A DNA stretch of 64,000 bases from Hymenolepis diminuta (Eukaryota > Platyhelminthes > Cestoda > Cyclophyllidea > Hymenolepididae): positions 995,514 to 1,059,513 of the forward strand of contig CAADRB010000019.1 of the NCBI GenBank assembly GCA_900708905.1, read 5' to 3'. The position numbers and the translations under genes are program-made. Below are positions 1 through 14,192 of this stretch, piece by piece (position 1 is the first letter of the stretch; each line of letters opens with the position of its first letter). The notes beneath the pieces are model-generated. The model had not been told where the DNA came from. It saw nothing but the letters and a program-made list of their open reading frames with translations, and searched no databases.

Positions 1-3000
1 ATACCCTGATAACGCATGGCCCAGTCAACTCTGAAATAAGAAATATAATTACGCCAAATAATCTACTGAATAGGATATGAGTAGACACCAATGACTTTAC
101 CTCTTTGTTGATTCTCGATATCTATAGACTGCTTCTTTTGTTACTGATAGATTGGTCTTTCTCATCATATTTTCTACCTTGGTCATCCAATCTTCTATCC
201 TTCCAGTGCATTCCACAGCTTCTTTAAATTTCATTTTCTCTCCCTCACTTGATATCATTCCAACAGCTGTTGGTATGCCCTGCTCATCCTTAGCAAATTC
301 TAAGCTTGTGATATTAGTGAACATCTAAAAGTAGACAAAAGGGACTTATTGTTTGTTGACGTAGCTGTCAATGCACAAATACTAAATACTAATGAATGAC
401 CTTAATAAACATCCATGGTTAAGTCGAAGACAGCCCCAATAACCTGTCATGACCTTAAATGGCCTAGTTATCAGCATATTCAGTTACCTGCCCCCTCCTC
501 ACTCTTAAGATGCCCCAATTTCTCCCACCTAAACATTCCACCTATGTCCCAGCCGAGAATATATTAGCTAGTAAGGATATATGGTCATTATAATCAGAAG
601 AAACACCTTTCGTGTATAAATAAGTTCTAATTCGAGGTAAATTTACCTTGATTAGATGTTCCTGAACACAGCTGCATTCACTAGAACCCAGCATTGTAAG
701 TAATTCATCATCAGAAATGAAGAAGAATCTTGGAAACGTATTACGTTTAGTCTTCAAATAATTTTTGAGAGATTTTTGACAAGTTTCAAAACCTGCACTT
801 ATGGACTGAAGTTCAGTTGATCGTCCTGACTTCAGACACCAAGTTCGGACAGATGGACTCTTAGAAGCCTCTTCGACGATCTAAATGATACAGTGTAATG
901 TATTTAATCCCTCATATACAAAATAAGAATTATCATGAGTCCAAACTTACCTTTCTGAAGACGAAATTTAGTTTATCGAATTTATGCGCCTCATTAGGTA
1001 TCCGAGAATGAATATCTCCACCAGCGAAGACGCCTTCTAAGTAAAGCCATTTTCTCTGAACCGCTGTCCAAATGTCTAGCACTTCACTAGCAATTGTCAC
1101 TTCTTTCTCAAGTTGACGAATCTCTTCTATAAAGGGAGCTGCAAATCTCGAACCTCCCATGGACTGCAAACTGATGGAGCTGTCATCCAGGGTCTGAATA
1201 ATTTCATCCAAGCCTGCGATTATAAGTCCCCGTTTCTTTCCTTCGGGAGCATATTCCCTAATTTCTAACTTAAGATTCTTCAACGTCTCATTTATTTCTG
1301 CAGAGCCCTGGAATTTTAATAGGACATTATAGTCAGAAACAAACATCCTTTTCAGTGTTAAATAACTCTTACTTTTTCGATTGAGAATTCTCTTAACGCG
1401 GTGCTGAGAACTTCGTCTATTTCTACTTTGAATTGACTGAGATGCATATCAAAGATGTTCCTAAGGGTAAATTCCTCTAAACTAAGAGCAAAATCGTGTT
1501 TTGTTCTCTCCATCAACATTGTCCAGTGTCTAAAACAAATAAACAAGACCGTAATCTCAAAACTCACCGATTTTATTAAGATACTTCTGGTTGTCTGTTA
1601 GTCAATTCAAAAACCACAGTATGACATAGTTAGTCATTTCTGATAGGAAACAATGTTCGAAGCTGTAGAGCTGTTGGATAATCACTTCCTACGGTTTTTC
1701 GACAGGTCTCTCATCATCCTTCTTATTAGGCGGGTGCATATCGCTCCTTACGGTTATGTGGGACAAAAAAGCTGTTATCAGTCCTGCGGTGTTTTGATCT
1801 CCAAACTTCGACAATAATGACAACAGTTTGAATTCATATTTGAAGCCATTGTTTTGCTAAAAAGTGTCTCGGAGTAACTGCCTTCTGGTTTATCTCTCAA
1901 AGCCAACTATAGCCTAGCGATATCGAGTAGGCCGATAAATCACAGAGACAGGAACTAGAATTCCTAAATAGACCAGACTATGACGTAGAAGAACCGTATT
2001 TTATAAAAATTTTGACCAAGGAAAACCGATCACTTTGTGTTCTGTAAATACAAGTTGCATTGGTTAAAAAAAACATTTAATGGAAAAAAGAGAAAATAAG
2101 AATTTCGATTCTGAAAGGTAATTTTGCCTTGAAAGAATGAATGGTATCTCTTTGTCTTAAGAATCATTTTGATATATTTGAAAGCGGTTAGGTGGGTTCG
2201 GTCTTGGAGTTGAAGATTGCACGAATGCCACTTTCCATAATATAAAGACTTGAGTTCATTTGCGCTTTCGTAAGTACGTATTTCATTACCTTTTCTAATT
2301 ATTTTGAAACAGAAAAAAGTGTATGTCTGAGATTTTTCAAATTTAAATGGTTAAGTAATGGCACTATTACCCCTTCTTTACTACAGAATGGTTATAAGCT
2401 AAGTTAGTGAAATATTTAACACTAAAGGAGCATGATTAACTCAATATAAATTAATTCGTTAGGTAATTGACAGACATTATCTTACCTCCGTCGTAATGCG
2501 TCATTCTTAAGGTCGCTCAGGAGAGCCACTGAGTCTGCAAAAGCCGATAAGTGGACTTTAAGTGCCTTAGCAATTTCCATATGCCGTATCTGTTTGGGCA
2601 TCTTTTGCAGCGTCTGTTGAAGATATTCAGCTTCATTTTGCAGAACTGTGAGGTTAGCATCACACCAGAGCACATTAGACCATTCTTCGATCAAAACCTG
2701 GGCATGAAAATAGACCAGTTTTTAAATTTTACCTTTTATAACGTAATTTCTCAAGGTCTAAAACTTTAATTTTACCGTCTATATGATCATTTTTGTACTG
2801 AGAACGACCGTCCCTACGGAAATTCCATTCATTCTGAACTTTTTACTTATCGAGCTTCAATTTTAATAATAAAAAATAACTTAATCGTTGTTGATACTGT
2901 AAGTTGTGAATTTTATGTTAAATCGGAAGACGATTTTGAACGCTCATATTCTTCATCTTTCCATAAAGAAAATGTACCAATAATTTCTCTGGGGTAAAAA

Positions 3001-6000
3001 TAGTGTTACAGTCTGAAAGGGAATGTGGTAAAACTTCTACAAAATTTTCCTGATTCATCAAATGTACCGTAATTGGGAGCTAAATCAGACGTAAAAAAGG
3101 ATGCTTTCAGGATCAAGTGGCTGCCACAAGGGCAAAATTCTATTGGATCCTTGTTGTGGCGTTCTCAGTTGACCCTGTCTGGACATGTCACCATGATCGA
3201 TTAGGAAAGCCTTGTCTTTCATAAAGACATCGATGATAATTTCCAGACAGAACAACATATGTGAACCCCAACTACTGAAAATCTACTTATTGTGTGCCAG
3301 TTTTTTGAAAGTTTTCTCTGTCAACTTCGAAATTAAATATTTCACAGAAGGAAAATTAAGTATACAATAAATGAAAGTTCATTGAATCTAACAAACCTAG
3401 CTAATCTTAACAATTATTATCTATCCGTACCGTATTTCGCGTCTCTAAATGGTTCAGATAAGACTGGATATACTGCTTAAAGCAAAGCATACTTTGCAGT
3501 AAATATAAAAGAACGTTATCCAAAGTTAAACCATTAACATAATTTCTCAAATCGATTCACTTTTTGATCAGCGTAAACCTTATAGATCTTCTCAAGAGAT
3601 TCCATTTGCTTTTGTGCTTTGATAAGACTCTCGGAGTAACCCGCTGGTAAGTCAAACAACCTCTCTGCAGCGAGAAGCTCCCGGTATTTCACAGTTAAGC
3701 CTTGAATTTCCTCATTGTACTCCTGAAGGGTTAAAGAACACATATCAATATGAATATAACGATTTTGAAACTGGTTTATTCGCGAAATAGTGATTATTTG
3801 ACCTTCATTAGCACCAATCCACGGTCAAGATTTTCTCTAACATTCATTGGCCCTTCATTTTCAAACTTCTGTATAAATTTATTCAATGTTTTAGCGAATT
3901 GGTTGGCTTCGCATTTAGTGGCCCTCTTGAATTGCCTTCGAGGTATTCTAAGTCTGTCTTTTGCTTCTTTTGCATGCTTCAGGAGATCATTCCAAGATTC
4001 TCGAACGCTTTTGAAGTCTGCTTCTTCACTGAGCGTAATTTCCAGGCTATTCTGCCGTAGAAGATTTTGACACTCCACAATACCAGCGATTTGTTCCTCA
4101 CTGTCAGCGCGAGCATCTTCAATATTTCGAAGCGTTACAAGAAGAGCCTGAAGATGGCTTTTAGCTGTTGGTTGGATTTGTAATCGGGATTGAAAATTCT
4201 ATGAAAAATTAATATTGCACATTAAGGACCATAGAGAGAAATCATCTTATTTTGTCTTAATAAGTGACTTACACGTATGGTATCCTTGAGCTGTCGGCTG
4301 AGCAAATAGATACGATCTCTGAAGAGGTCTCCGTAGGCAGATATCCACTTTTGTCTGTGCATTTGAAGTTCTTCTACCAGAAGCTTCGTGCGTAGTGTGA
4401 AGAAATCGGTCTGAAAATCGACTATGCTTGCATTAAGATCGTCAAATTCAGTGTTCATGTTATACATTCGTTGGCGGATTTGAGCCACAGTGGGATTAGA
4501 TGCTCGCCACTTCTCCACACTTGATTTCTGTATAATAAACACAATTCGATCACTTACAGCATCAGAAAATTTGGCCTCAAGAAATTCTATTTCATTATTT
4601 TATTTTGACTCAAGTATGGTCTTCCATTTGCTAAATAATCTTTTGTATTAACAGAAATCAGGGTCGTTATTTTCATATCAATGTATCACTGCTAGTGTTC
4701 TATTCTTTTTTCATGACTTCGAAATCTCTCAAATGTTCATACTATTTTATCAAAAGTTGAGAAACTATTTTATCGACTCTGAACAACATACTCACGAACC
4801 TTATGCGGAGTAAGCAAATGCTTATATTGGCGATATTTCTCCTGATGCCGTTTGAGCTTCTCTCCTGCTTGGAATATGGTGCGATCAATGAGATTGAAGA
4901 TATCTGTTACTGCTGTTGATTTGATGATGTCATCGTAGAAGGTGAAGTAGACGAGGTCTTCTCGATCAGGCACTTTAATGCCTTGACTAGCTATGCAGGT
5001 CCTCGGTTGCCAACGGATGAAAACTTGGGTACTCTTGACTGCATCGCGAACGTCCTGTTGGAAATTCAGATATTTTTTGCACTACTAATTTGCGATATTT
5101 TATACAAGTAAGTATTAACTGGTTTAATTATGTGTTAATTCTCAAACATTTACATCGTACATCATCCCACTGCCAGCAAAGGGGAAAAAAGAATTTCTAC
5201 TGTAAAAAGAACATTTACATGATTAATTGGATATTAATATTGCACCTAGTTTTTATTTATTATTTAAATTTATGCATCTCTTTATCTAAATCGTCAGTTG
5301 GCAAATTGATTACGCTACTTTTAATTCACCAAACCGTTACCTATTTTTAATAAATAACTCCATGCTATTGGAGAAATTTTGGATTTTCCACACTCTTCTG
5401 CGGACAGACATTCAATCATCATTAATTTCACTCATCAAAACTCTTGGGAAGCCTAATCAAATACCTTCGATTTTCGCGAGCAAAGCTCGTGCACTGGATT
5501 ATCGGTTATTGGATTCCCACGCTTACACCTGAATATCTAAAACCACCACTGTAGTAATCATCATTGCAATAATAGGCTAAACAGGCAGCCAATCAATAGT
5601 TAAATATTCGTGTCTATATAAGCACATTTAAAGAAAGATCACTTTTCGACCGATAGGTCTTCTTCCCCCTTCCTCTTGTGATCTGAATAGTTGTAGCTTT
5701 AAAAAGGGCAACTGTGCGTTAAAAAAGATACTCTGAATCAAACCCATGGGCTGTACTCAGGAAAATGTGCAACTTTCAATGATGCGTTTTCTGGAGGAAA
5801 GAGAATAAGATTTGACGATTTATATCCAAAAAATCGGATAACTGAAGGTGATGTTTGCAGAAGGCTGTAGCGTAGATTGTCGCACTGGATGGGAACTTCT
5901 AATGGACACATTTATCATTCATGTGTCTTATTTCAATAATTCTAATTTATTTGATAGCAGAAGTGTAAAAGTTGGGTTGTGACTCCTATCGCATCTGCAT

Positions 6001-9000
6001 GGCCGCGTAGCGGCTGGTTGGTACAGGTTAAGACCGTTATTATTACAAATCAAATTAATATTTACCATAAGTATTACTTTTGGCTGGTGCCTATCTTTCC
6101 AATTGAATTCCAGTTTTCACTCATTCGGGAGGACATTAATGCAGGCGAAAGTGTAATAATTTAGGTAAAAATTGTAATAGGTTAAATTAATTGGGCGAAA
6201 TTCTTTGCATTTATAGATAATGGATAGACGTATTTCCGTTCCTTTATATTACTTCAGCTTATATTTCATTTTGTATGTACAAAATTTACGATATGCTTAG
6301 AGTTTATTTGTGAGATTTTTAGTCACATGCATAACTTTTCATCCACTGTGTTTAATTTATTTGAAATGCATAGTCCTTGAGTCATTAATGTGAAGTTAAT
6401 ATTTTTCAAAGTAATACACTTAGATAGACGATATTTGCATTCATTTTTAGTTTTCTTTCAAAGGTTTTTTAGACAGAAAACGCATATGCACAACAAAAAA
6501 CACGAAAAGTAAATAAGAAATAGTGTAACAAAAAGTAGCATTTGAGCCTAGGAAAGAAAAGCGTCTAATTACACTCTTTCTGGGTAATATGAAGGCATTC
6601 ATAAGTCCTTCTAACCGGGAACCTCATACTCACCCATTACCCTATTGACAAGTATCTACCAGTGCGTTTACCATTTTAGGTACTCGTTATCACCGGCTTT
6701 ACAGCTACGCTACAGGCGCATAACTTCTGCCGTTATGTATTTGATGGGTAATAACGTACATATCCATAATTCCAAAGGAGATAATAGTGACACATCAGTG
6801 CACATCAAGTCAATGGAGTGACTAATCCTTCTGGTCCAAAATTATCAATTGAGTGAAAATCTAATGTGAGTTTCTCAGTTCAGGACTCTTCAAATGTATT
6901 TCCTCTTTCTAGTATAGACGTTCGAAAGCACATTCGTATAATATTATCGGACGCAATAAATACTTCCAACAAAAAAATAAAACGTGAAATTTTAGCTCCT
7001 CGTATAAAAACTCGAGATGAAAAAATAACAATATTGAAAATTAACTAATAAAATTGAATCGGAAACACTGAAAAAATATAGACATAAACACAACACAAAG
7101 AAAAATAGCAGAATATTGCTAAAACAATTAATCCTGAAATAAAAATAGTTTTTTAGTAAATTATAAAGCATAGAGAATTTTCATTTTTTTACATAGTACC
7201 TGGATCATGAGTTGATAAAATTCAATTGGTTGTGGCGAGCTCACAACATCCGAACCTGCCAGTATCAAATCGACTGCAAACAGAGATCTTTTGGGATGTC
7301 GAAGAAGTTGAAGAAATCTCTTAAGATTATTGATAACCATCTAGAAAAGAATCATATTAAGATCATATTGATCACAAATATCATCAGTTCATTGCAGATT
7401 AATGTCAGACCCGATGAACAGTATCAAAGCATTGTCTCTCCCAATATTCGAAAAAGTGAATCATTTTGGGATTCTTTCCAGTTGACATTTTACCAGTTAT
7501 ATCCTTTTCCAGATTAAATAGAATCGTGCTTGCTTCAGCATGCTTCTTTGCCAGGCTCTCAAGGTTTACCGTTCGAGTATCCATCGTTTCATGAAGATAG
7601 GCCTACAATACGGTATTTACCTTTTGAATCGAAGCAGTAAAGAAGATATACGTAAGACATTACAATTATTACTTTGAATGAGCGTAGTTCATAGAATTCA
7701 TTTTCCGTTGAGCTCGGATAGAACAGAGAAGCTTTGGCTACTCCCCGCAAGATCAGTTCGATCTTCGCCTTTGCTTTCTCTACAGTTTTAATGAGTTTGC
7801 AGAATTTATGGAATGCTTCACTAGCTTTGACAAGGTAACGATCAATGATAAGACTAGTCCAATTCAGTTGCTCCCAGGCGGGTTCCAACACGGTTCGCAG
7901 TTGTAATAAATGGTCGTCGAGGGTGATCAACTCGACATGAGATAAAGCCTCAATTTTCGTTCTTACGGAGTTAGCTAAATCCCCTAGAGCCATTCTTTGA
8001 CGCAGCAGCTCCCTTTCCTAAAAAAAATATTCAGCTGAAATCAACTTTTTTGTTTATTTAGTTAGTCTAGTTATATTTATAGTCACTTTGACTTAAAAAA
8101 ACAAGCAATAAAACTCTTTGATAATATGCAATTATAAATGAAGGTTTTGACTACCACGAAATAAATGAATAATAGTTTTGACATCACTACTTCAGATATT
8201 AACACAATGGTAATCCGTCTGTAGAAACTGGGTTGTATTACTGACCAAATAAAATTCAAAAGATTCAGTAATTAGTTTTCAACATCAATTGCTTTCATGT
8301 ATCGATTTATTTAGGTTCTGATTTAAAGTTTTGTTAATTTAACTCCATTTGCTGATCTTCAGTGACATAAATAACGAACTTAAAGTGTTGAATAATAATA
8401 ATACCCCAAATCATATATGATTGACTAAACTTAACATTTAAAAAGATTGCAAATGAGATTAGGGACTTCTTTTACATTGCCTCCCTTCATAGTTGTGATG
8501 TGAAAATTTGAAGAAATTAATTTAAAAATCGAGACAATCAAGTGATGTTACCTTCAGCGCCACACAACATGTTGAATCCGGAACGGTAAATCCCAGTGTT
8601 TGCAAAAACTTTGTTTCAGCTATTATTTGAATCAATTCCACTCCAAAATCAACTTCAAAGTTAAATTTGACTAAAAGAGATTACAAACCTCGTAAAAGAC
8701 TTATAGTTTATTATATTCAACTAGTTTTTGCATGGTAGAACTTACGAGAAGGCTTGACCTGCCTTGTCAATTCTCTCCCAAACACCGAATGCCGCTTCAT
8801 CAGCGTAGTAGCCAAACTTGTCCTTCGATTACTTTTCATTGATGGAATCGGTTTTGATGTGGTCGCAGACTTCCATAATTTCTTCTCCATTAGTCGTTCC
8901 AGGTTCTCACGTACTTGTTGACACCAGGTGTTGTATAGATCCCTTTCAAACTGAATCATTCGTTTAGCGAGACATAAGTATCGATCATGAACCTCCTTTC

Positions 9001-11263
9001 CTCTGTCACTCTCCATCAACTGCTCAATGTTATGCATCTTCAGCATTGGCGCTGTTATGCGAGCTTGGAGATGTCGAACCCAACAAATAGAGGAAGAAAT
9101 TGGTGGAAGATACCGTGGACCAAGGAGGGCTGCAAAGTGACCGGCATCGGCCGACCCTTCTGTAAAAGTTGTCTCAATAAGGCTTAACTCTTTATCATAT
9201 CTTTCAAGAATATCACTGTAACGGTCCTCGAATAGCCTAGCAATATCTTTTCGAGGATGACTCTCTAAAAGCCGCTGAAGGACCTTTAAGGCGTCATCAG
9301 AAGAGTGTAGCGTTCGGAAAGAGTCTTCAAGACATCCCTTAGCGTCGGAATCTAGAGCATCTACCACTAGATGAAAGTGCTGCATTTGAGTCTCCCATTT
9401 TGATTTATTCTCTAGAGTAAAAGGATCAAAAGTAAGCTAAAGGGCATCAGTTATAGATATATTTTCCATACGAATTTAAAGCTCTCATGAAGTTTCAAAA
9501 TATTTTCGGTTAGGAGGTCAAAGTGCTTCTGATCGGAGACCATACTCTTGATCTCCGGTCCGAACATGGTTTCATATTCCTTGATTATATGCACCACTTC
9601 TTTCATATCATCGCAAACAGTAATCAAGTAGTCACTTTTCCCAAATAGAAGATTCTTGTCGAACTCCCAACGGTATTCTCGACCCGATGCTTCAATATCT
9701 GCCCTCCGAGCCATGTAAGTCGACTTCCAACTTTGTAATAATCTTTTGCCATTACTTATTTGCACAAGTATATCGTCAAACGGGATTCTAAAAAATCGTT
9801 ATTAGAGAAAGCCTGCCTATATTACTTAAATAGTTCAGTAGGAGCGAGCATTCTTGAGACCCGATTACATAGACACCAAGCAATTCGTTCAAATATGACG
9901 GACATTCTATCATCCTTACTATAATAGGGTGATATAATCCATATCATTTGGAGAGCCTGCATTAGCGGACAGAGAGATTCAATAATATCGTTTATAACCG
10001 TGTGATAGGTCATAATTTTGAAGTATCGTTCGACTAACTCAAGGAACCTATAATGATAGGGGGGGGGAAATTAAAACAAATCACATAGGCCTACTTAACG
10101 TTATCAGTAGCTTCGATATAACTTCGATGTAAAATTTCAAATACAGACTGGGGAGAGATTCGTTCTTTGAGAGAATATAGTTTTAAAACCCTTTGAATTT
10201 GTGGTTGAGCAACTTCATCCACTAATCGACCCAATGAAGTAGCCCGATCACGCCAGTACTCGATCTCCGCCAAAGGACCCTCACCCTGAGTGGATCTTGA
10301 CTTCAACTCATCAATGATTTCTCGCACTTTGTAGCCCCATTGCACAACAGTGGCTTCTATCACGTTTGTAATCTTTTTGTTTTGAAGAATAGTTTGTTCA
10401 TTTCCTTCCATATCAATCGACGGAACTTCGAATTCGTTTCCGGAATGTAGTAAATCACTGGTTTCAGATACAACTTGCAAGAATTTATGATATTTTAGAG
10501 AAAATTCATCGCTGCGATAAGAATTAGACAGTCTTGGCTTATGAATAGAAGGTTTTAATGTGATTGTTGCCAAGTAACTCGAGTAAACTTTTGAGAGAAT
10601 TGACTGGAGCTGATAGAACCAGTTTCCAGTTGCAAATATGATTTCGAAATATGAGGGCATTGTTGCAATAGCCTGTTCTAAGGAACCAGGAATTGGAATT
10701 GAACCCTTTTGAACACGTAATAGACAAAGGTATTGAATATCAGGATCAGTGAAACAACAACTACCATATTTTGCAAACAAATGCGTTTTCTCGATCTCTT
10801 TCGGAACCATTTGCTACAGATATTAACATTTATTTTGCCTTATTACCTTTCTAAAACGTAGTAAGTTATCTTCCGAAACAACAGACTGTGCTTCAAGTTC
10901 ATTTTGATCAGAGCCTTTGATAGATTTATTGTCGCTGACGTTTCCAAGTAAAGTCGATGAATTATTCGAGATATCAATTGGACCGATACCTTCATCTGTT
11001 TGCGTAAAAAAAGGAACGTTGTTCCACAAACCTTGAGGCTCAATTGGGATCTCAACTTCCTCGAAGATAGTTTCCTTGCCTGTTTTTGTTGTAAACAAAA
11101 CAGATATCTCTGTTGACTCAGGTGGACTATCAAGAAATCTCTCTAGGTAAAAACGATTAATTTCTTCGTCCCTTTTTAAAAATTCTGCAAAGATATCATC
11201 GGATTGCAAGTTAAAGTAATTATAAACAATGTGCTTTGTCCATAGCACTCGGTCGTCGGCCAT
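1..11263 (-). CDS. DNAH10: Axonemal dynein heavy chain, DNAH10 type (partial, N-terminal tail; runs off left edge)
   Basis: Heavy chain of an inner-arm axonemal dynein, which drives ciliary and flagellar beating. Eighteen coding exons on the minus strand: 11263-10847, 10813-10095, 10047-9826, 9787-9472, 9436-8746, 8670-8552, 8017-7673, 7602-7420, 7340-7200, 5054-~4796, ~4527-4273, 4198-3803, 3722-3561, 2697-2486, 1529-1373, 1307-951, 880-647, 324-101. Together they give about 1800 aa of tail and early linker; the AAA+ motor lies beyond the left edge. Family-typical stretches seen: GEGPLAEIEYWRDRATSLG, EASGREYRWEFDKNLLF, AERLFDLPAG, IIQTLDDSSISLQSMGGSRF, WLYLEGVFAGGDI and FPRFFFISDDELLTMLGSS, which follow vertebrate DNAH10 in order as I remember it. 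Start chosen at the first Met, MADDRVLWTKHIVYNYF. The junction between exons 10 and 11 (4.5-4.8 kb) has two possible donors and is unresolved. The first introns are 33, 47, 38 and 35 nt; intron 9 is over 2 kb. Assignment to DNAH10 rather than another axonemal class rests on recalled similarity. Confidence 0.9.
1530..2485 (-). other. DNAH10 intron 14
   Basis: 956-nt intron between the exon ending DALRR and the exon starting RHWTMLMERTK. No repeat recognised. Confidence 0.6.
2698..3560 (-). other. DNAH10 intron 13
   Basis: 863-nt intron between exons encoding KVYADQK and VLIEEWSNVLW. Nothing recognised. Confidence 0.6.
5055..7199 (-). other. DNAH10 intron 9
   Basis: 2.1-kb AT-rich intron. Minus-strand sequence at about 6605-6730 (GTAGCGTAGCTGTAAAGCCG, then GTAAACGCACTGGTAGATAC) faintly resembles the SINE-like family elsewhere in the window. 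No coding frame recognised. Confidence 0.5.
8018..8551 (-). other. DNAH10 intron 6
   Basis: 534-nt AT-rich intron between exons encoding CCVALK and ERELLRQRMALGD. Nothing recognised. Confidence 0.6.
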
Positions 11264-11438
11264 AGATACAGGAATTTAAAATAGTGCATTCGGGTTGTCA
11301 GGACGTTCTAATAGTATTGTAAAATAACGTACATTATAAATTCAAATAAATTTGCTATTAAATTTTAATATTGTAGGAAATATTATTTATTTTTGACAAA
11401 ACTAGGACTTGGACCTTGGATAACAGCGCATTTTTAAA
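11264..11438. promoter_or_regulatory. Divergent DNAH10 / MDH1B promoter interval
   Basis: Only 175 bp separate the start codon of DNAH10 (minus) from that of MDH1B (plus), so both promoters must lie here or overlap the first exons. The interval is AT-rich. Near 11293-11304 there is GGTTGTCAGGAC, and near 11412-11423 ACCTTGGATAAC; each looks like part of an RFX X-box half-site, but neither is a clean full site. The region also holds both 5' untranslated leaders. Confidence 0.6.
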
Positions 11439-14192
11439 ATGGCTAAAATAGTTATAGCTGGTGACACTCTTGATACTTTCATTTTGCATTATTAATAAGA
11501 TGGTTAATTAATTTTCAGTATTAAACTATTCATTTTACTTTTTTACACTGAACAATAATACAATTAGTTAATATTGGCCACAATATTTATCTCTTAACAT
11601 ACCATTTAACAATTGATTCAAAGCGATTTATGTAACATAATTTTTATTAGGCTCTGCTGACTGTCCTTTTTACGCTGCATGTGAACTGTTGGGAGATAGG
11701 TTACAGCAAAATTTACCAGATTTAAATGTTACAAAAATTGTTATCTCATCAGAGGAATGGGACGTAGGTTATACTTAGTATACTAGTTTTATGTGTTAAT
11801 TAGAAATATGCTGAAAATCTGTCCAAAGAACACGGATGGCCGAAAATGTGTTCTCCAATAATTTGGCGGGAATTAGTAGACACAGGTGGTCGAACGACTC
11901 TAATCGGCGATGCTAATGACTTTCAGGAATATGCAAACACTTATTATGCTAAAGATTCCCAATTTTCCAGCAAAAAACTTCTACAGATTACTTTCGAAAA
12001 CCAATGTTTCTTGAATGAAGTTAAGGCTACAGAAAATATTAAACAGGTAATTTGACTCGTTGCTTAAACAGGTCTAAGTTCTCTAAGTAGTATGAGTATT
12101 TGACCTCAATATTTTAGGAACAACGAAAATCATGGAAAAAGCTAACTATAATTGGTGCTGAGTCACCTACTGCAGCCCGTTTGGCTTTGCTACTCGCCCA
12201 AATGCAGCACACGAAGTCTGAAAATAAGATGAAACTACATCTTGTCCCTAGCGAAATTGAATACCAGCAGACAGTATTTGCTCTAAAAAGCGTTTTAGAA
12301 GATTCCGCTCTCTCTGGCTTGCATACTATAGAACAGTTTTCTGATCCGTCAGAAGCTTTAGACGGCGCCTCGCTCATAGTAATTCTTGATGTGGTTCCAC
12401 GGCAGCTTTCTGCTCAAGTTGACGACGTCTCACAACAAACTGAAAATCGAGCTAATTGGTTAAAGCGCAGATACGAATACTTCACCAGTCTTGGCGAGAA
12501 AATCTGTAGGTATGCCGATCCGAATGTTCGAGTTGTGGTTGGAGTTTCAGCTCAAATTTTTGAAGGATCTGAAATAAAGTCATCTCCATTAAATTTTGAT
12601 GTTCAGACTTTACATAAGGCTTGTGAAGGAAAGATTAACTTGCAGAATATTGTTGGACTTCCAAGAACACTTGAGTATTTCGTAAAGGGAGCTCTAGGCA
12701 GTTACCTCGGTGTCAACCGTTGCAGTGTGGTTGATCTAATCTTGTGGGGAAATATTGGCAGTGCATTTTACGTAGATTTATCAAAAACACGAGTTTACGA
12801 GCGTCACGGTCCACTAGACAGTGAAATCGGACCTGCATGGTTCAGCGTAAAAGCTGAATCTATTCTCTTCAAACCAGAGGAATTTTACGGAAAAATTCTT
12901 CCAGGAAAGTTTGCGAAAATGAAATCATCTGCTGAAAACTCTGCCGCTATGATTCATGCAACCGGAATCTTTAATTTTATCCGACAATGGCAATTCTGGG
13001 GATCAGATCAAAGAGAAACTATTTCATCCCTAGTTGTATCTTCACACGGTTAGTGAAATATATTTATTTGTACTTGGTTAAAGTAAGTGGCAAGATATAT
13101 AATTCTACACTTTCCCAAATTATTTCTGCTGTTATTTAGTTAGTAGTATGAGTTTTTCATAAACAGGGTCAGTTAATGTAATTTTCTACTTATAAATAAA
13201 TAAGTAGATGTTGATATTTTACAGGACAATATGGCGTGCCATCTGGGCTGGCCTTCTCTTTTCCTGTAACTACAAATTCAGTTGGATGTTTTGTAATTCC
13301 TCAGGATATTCCAATGCATCATGAAAAGTCCGATTATATAACAAGATGCGTTTTTGTAAGTCGATGCTGACATTAAATGTTCTTTTTGTGCTTACCTGAT
13401 TATATCACACACACTAGTAGAACTTTTACAAATTAGAAAACCTTCCTGTCGATTCTTTGTTGTTCAAGTTTCTGATTTTTTCAATGTTTGAACGATGTAT
13501 TAGACCATTACATTTTGGCCAGGTAGCCGACGTTGCCTTTTATTAACTCCAGCATGAATTTAATCTGTTGCAATTGAAAACTCCGACCAAAACATTTTTT
13601 TAACGATTTATTATGACGATAACGTCTTTAGCATTTACTTAATTACGTAAGCAGCAAAGTTTTTATATAATAAATATTTAATCTTTTTTTCATTACTCGA
13701 GATTAAAATGCAGAAGAGGATTTTCGAATCTTCATCGATGATTACATTTAATTGTTTCCTCTTTAATATTCATTACTAGTTAACGAGCAAGATTTTTCTA
13801 AAGACAAATAGAAATTTCTGGCAACAAAAGCGATGCACACTAGAGCAACTTACTAACCTTTGATGACTAGGCTTGTACGCGCATAACTTTGTTATAAACC
13901 AAACAATCATATGGAATTGGATACTGGCCAAGAATAAATGGGTTGGGCTTTGTATTGAGCCCTGACAACAGTAAATAACTGTTTTTCATTTTAATTTAAG
14001 GATACTTTGAAGGACTGGTCGGTGATTGACCCTTCCATGCTGAATGACTACCAAAAACATCTTGAATCAATAGCCGATTCAGAGCTGGAAGCCTATTTCT
14101 TTGGTGCAGATTCTTCCATTCCAAAGGACGGAAATACACATATCATTTATCCTGAATCTACAAAGATGACTAAAAAGCTAACTGCAGAATAA
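11439..14192 (+). CDS. MDH1B: Malate dehydrogenase 1B-like protein (MDH1B), probably catalytically inactive
   Basis: Cilium- and sperm-associated paralogue of cytosolic malate dehydrogenase. Six exons: 11439-11460, 11651-11763, 11804-12046, 12118-13048, 13225-13355, 14001-14192; total 1632 nt, 543 aa plus TAA. It opens MAKIVIAG then SADCPFYAACELLGDRLQQN, like vertebrate MDH1B, whose extra N-terminal domain precedes the dehydrogenase part. The dehydrogenase fold is seen at KKLTIIGAESPTAARLAL (nucleotide-binding region) and in the DLILWGNIGSAFYVDLSKTR block. In active MDH the latter block reads GNHS with the proton-acceptor His; here that position is Ile (about residue 339), as I recall for vertebrate MDH1B. 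Introns are 190, 40, 71, 176 and 645 nt. The divergent neighbour DNAH10 is also a cilium gene. Loss of activity is inferred; identity is secure. Confidence 0.92.

Noticed and set aside
5985..6050. tRNA-like string GCGTAGCGGCTGGTTGG
   Set aside because: No consistent cloverleaf or B box could be traced by eye.
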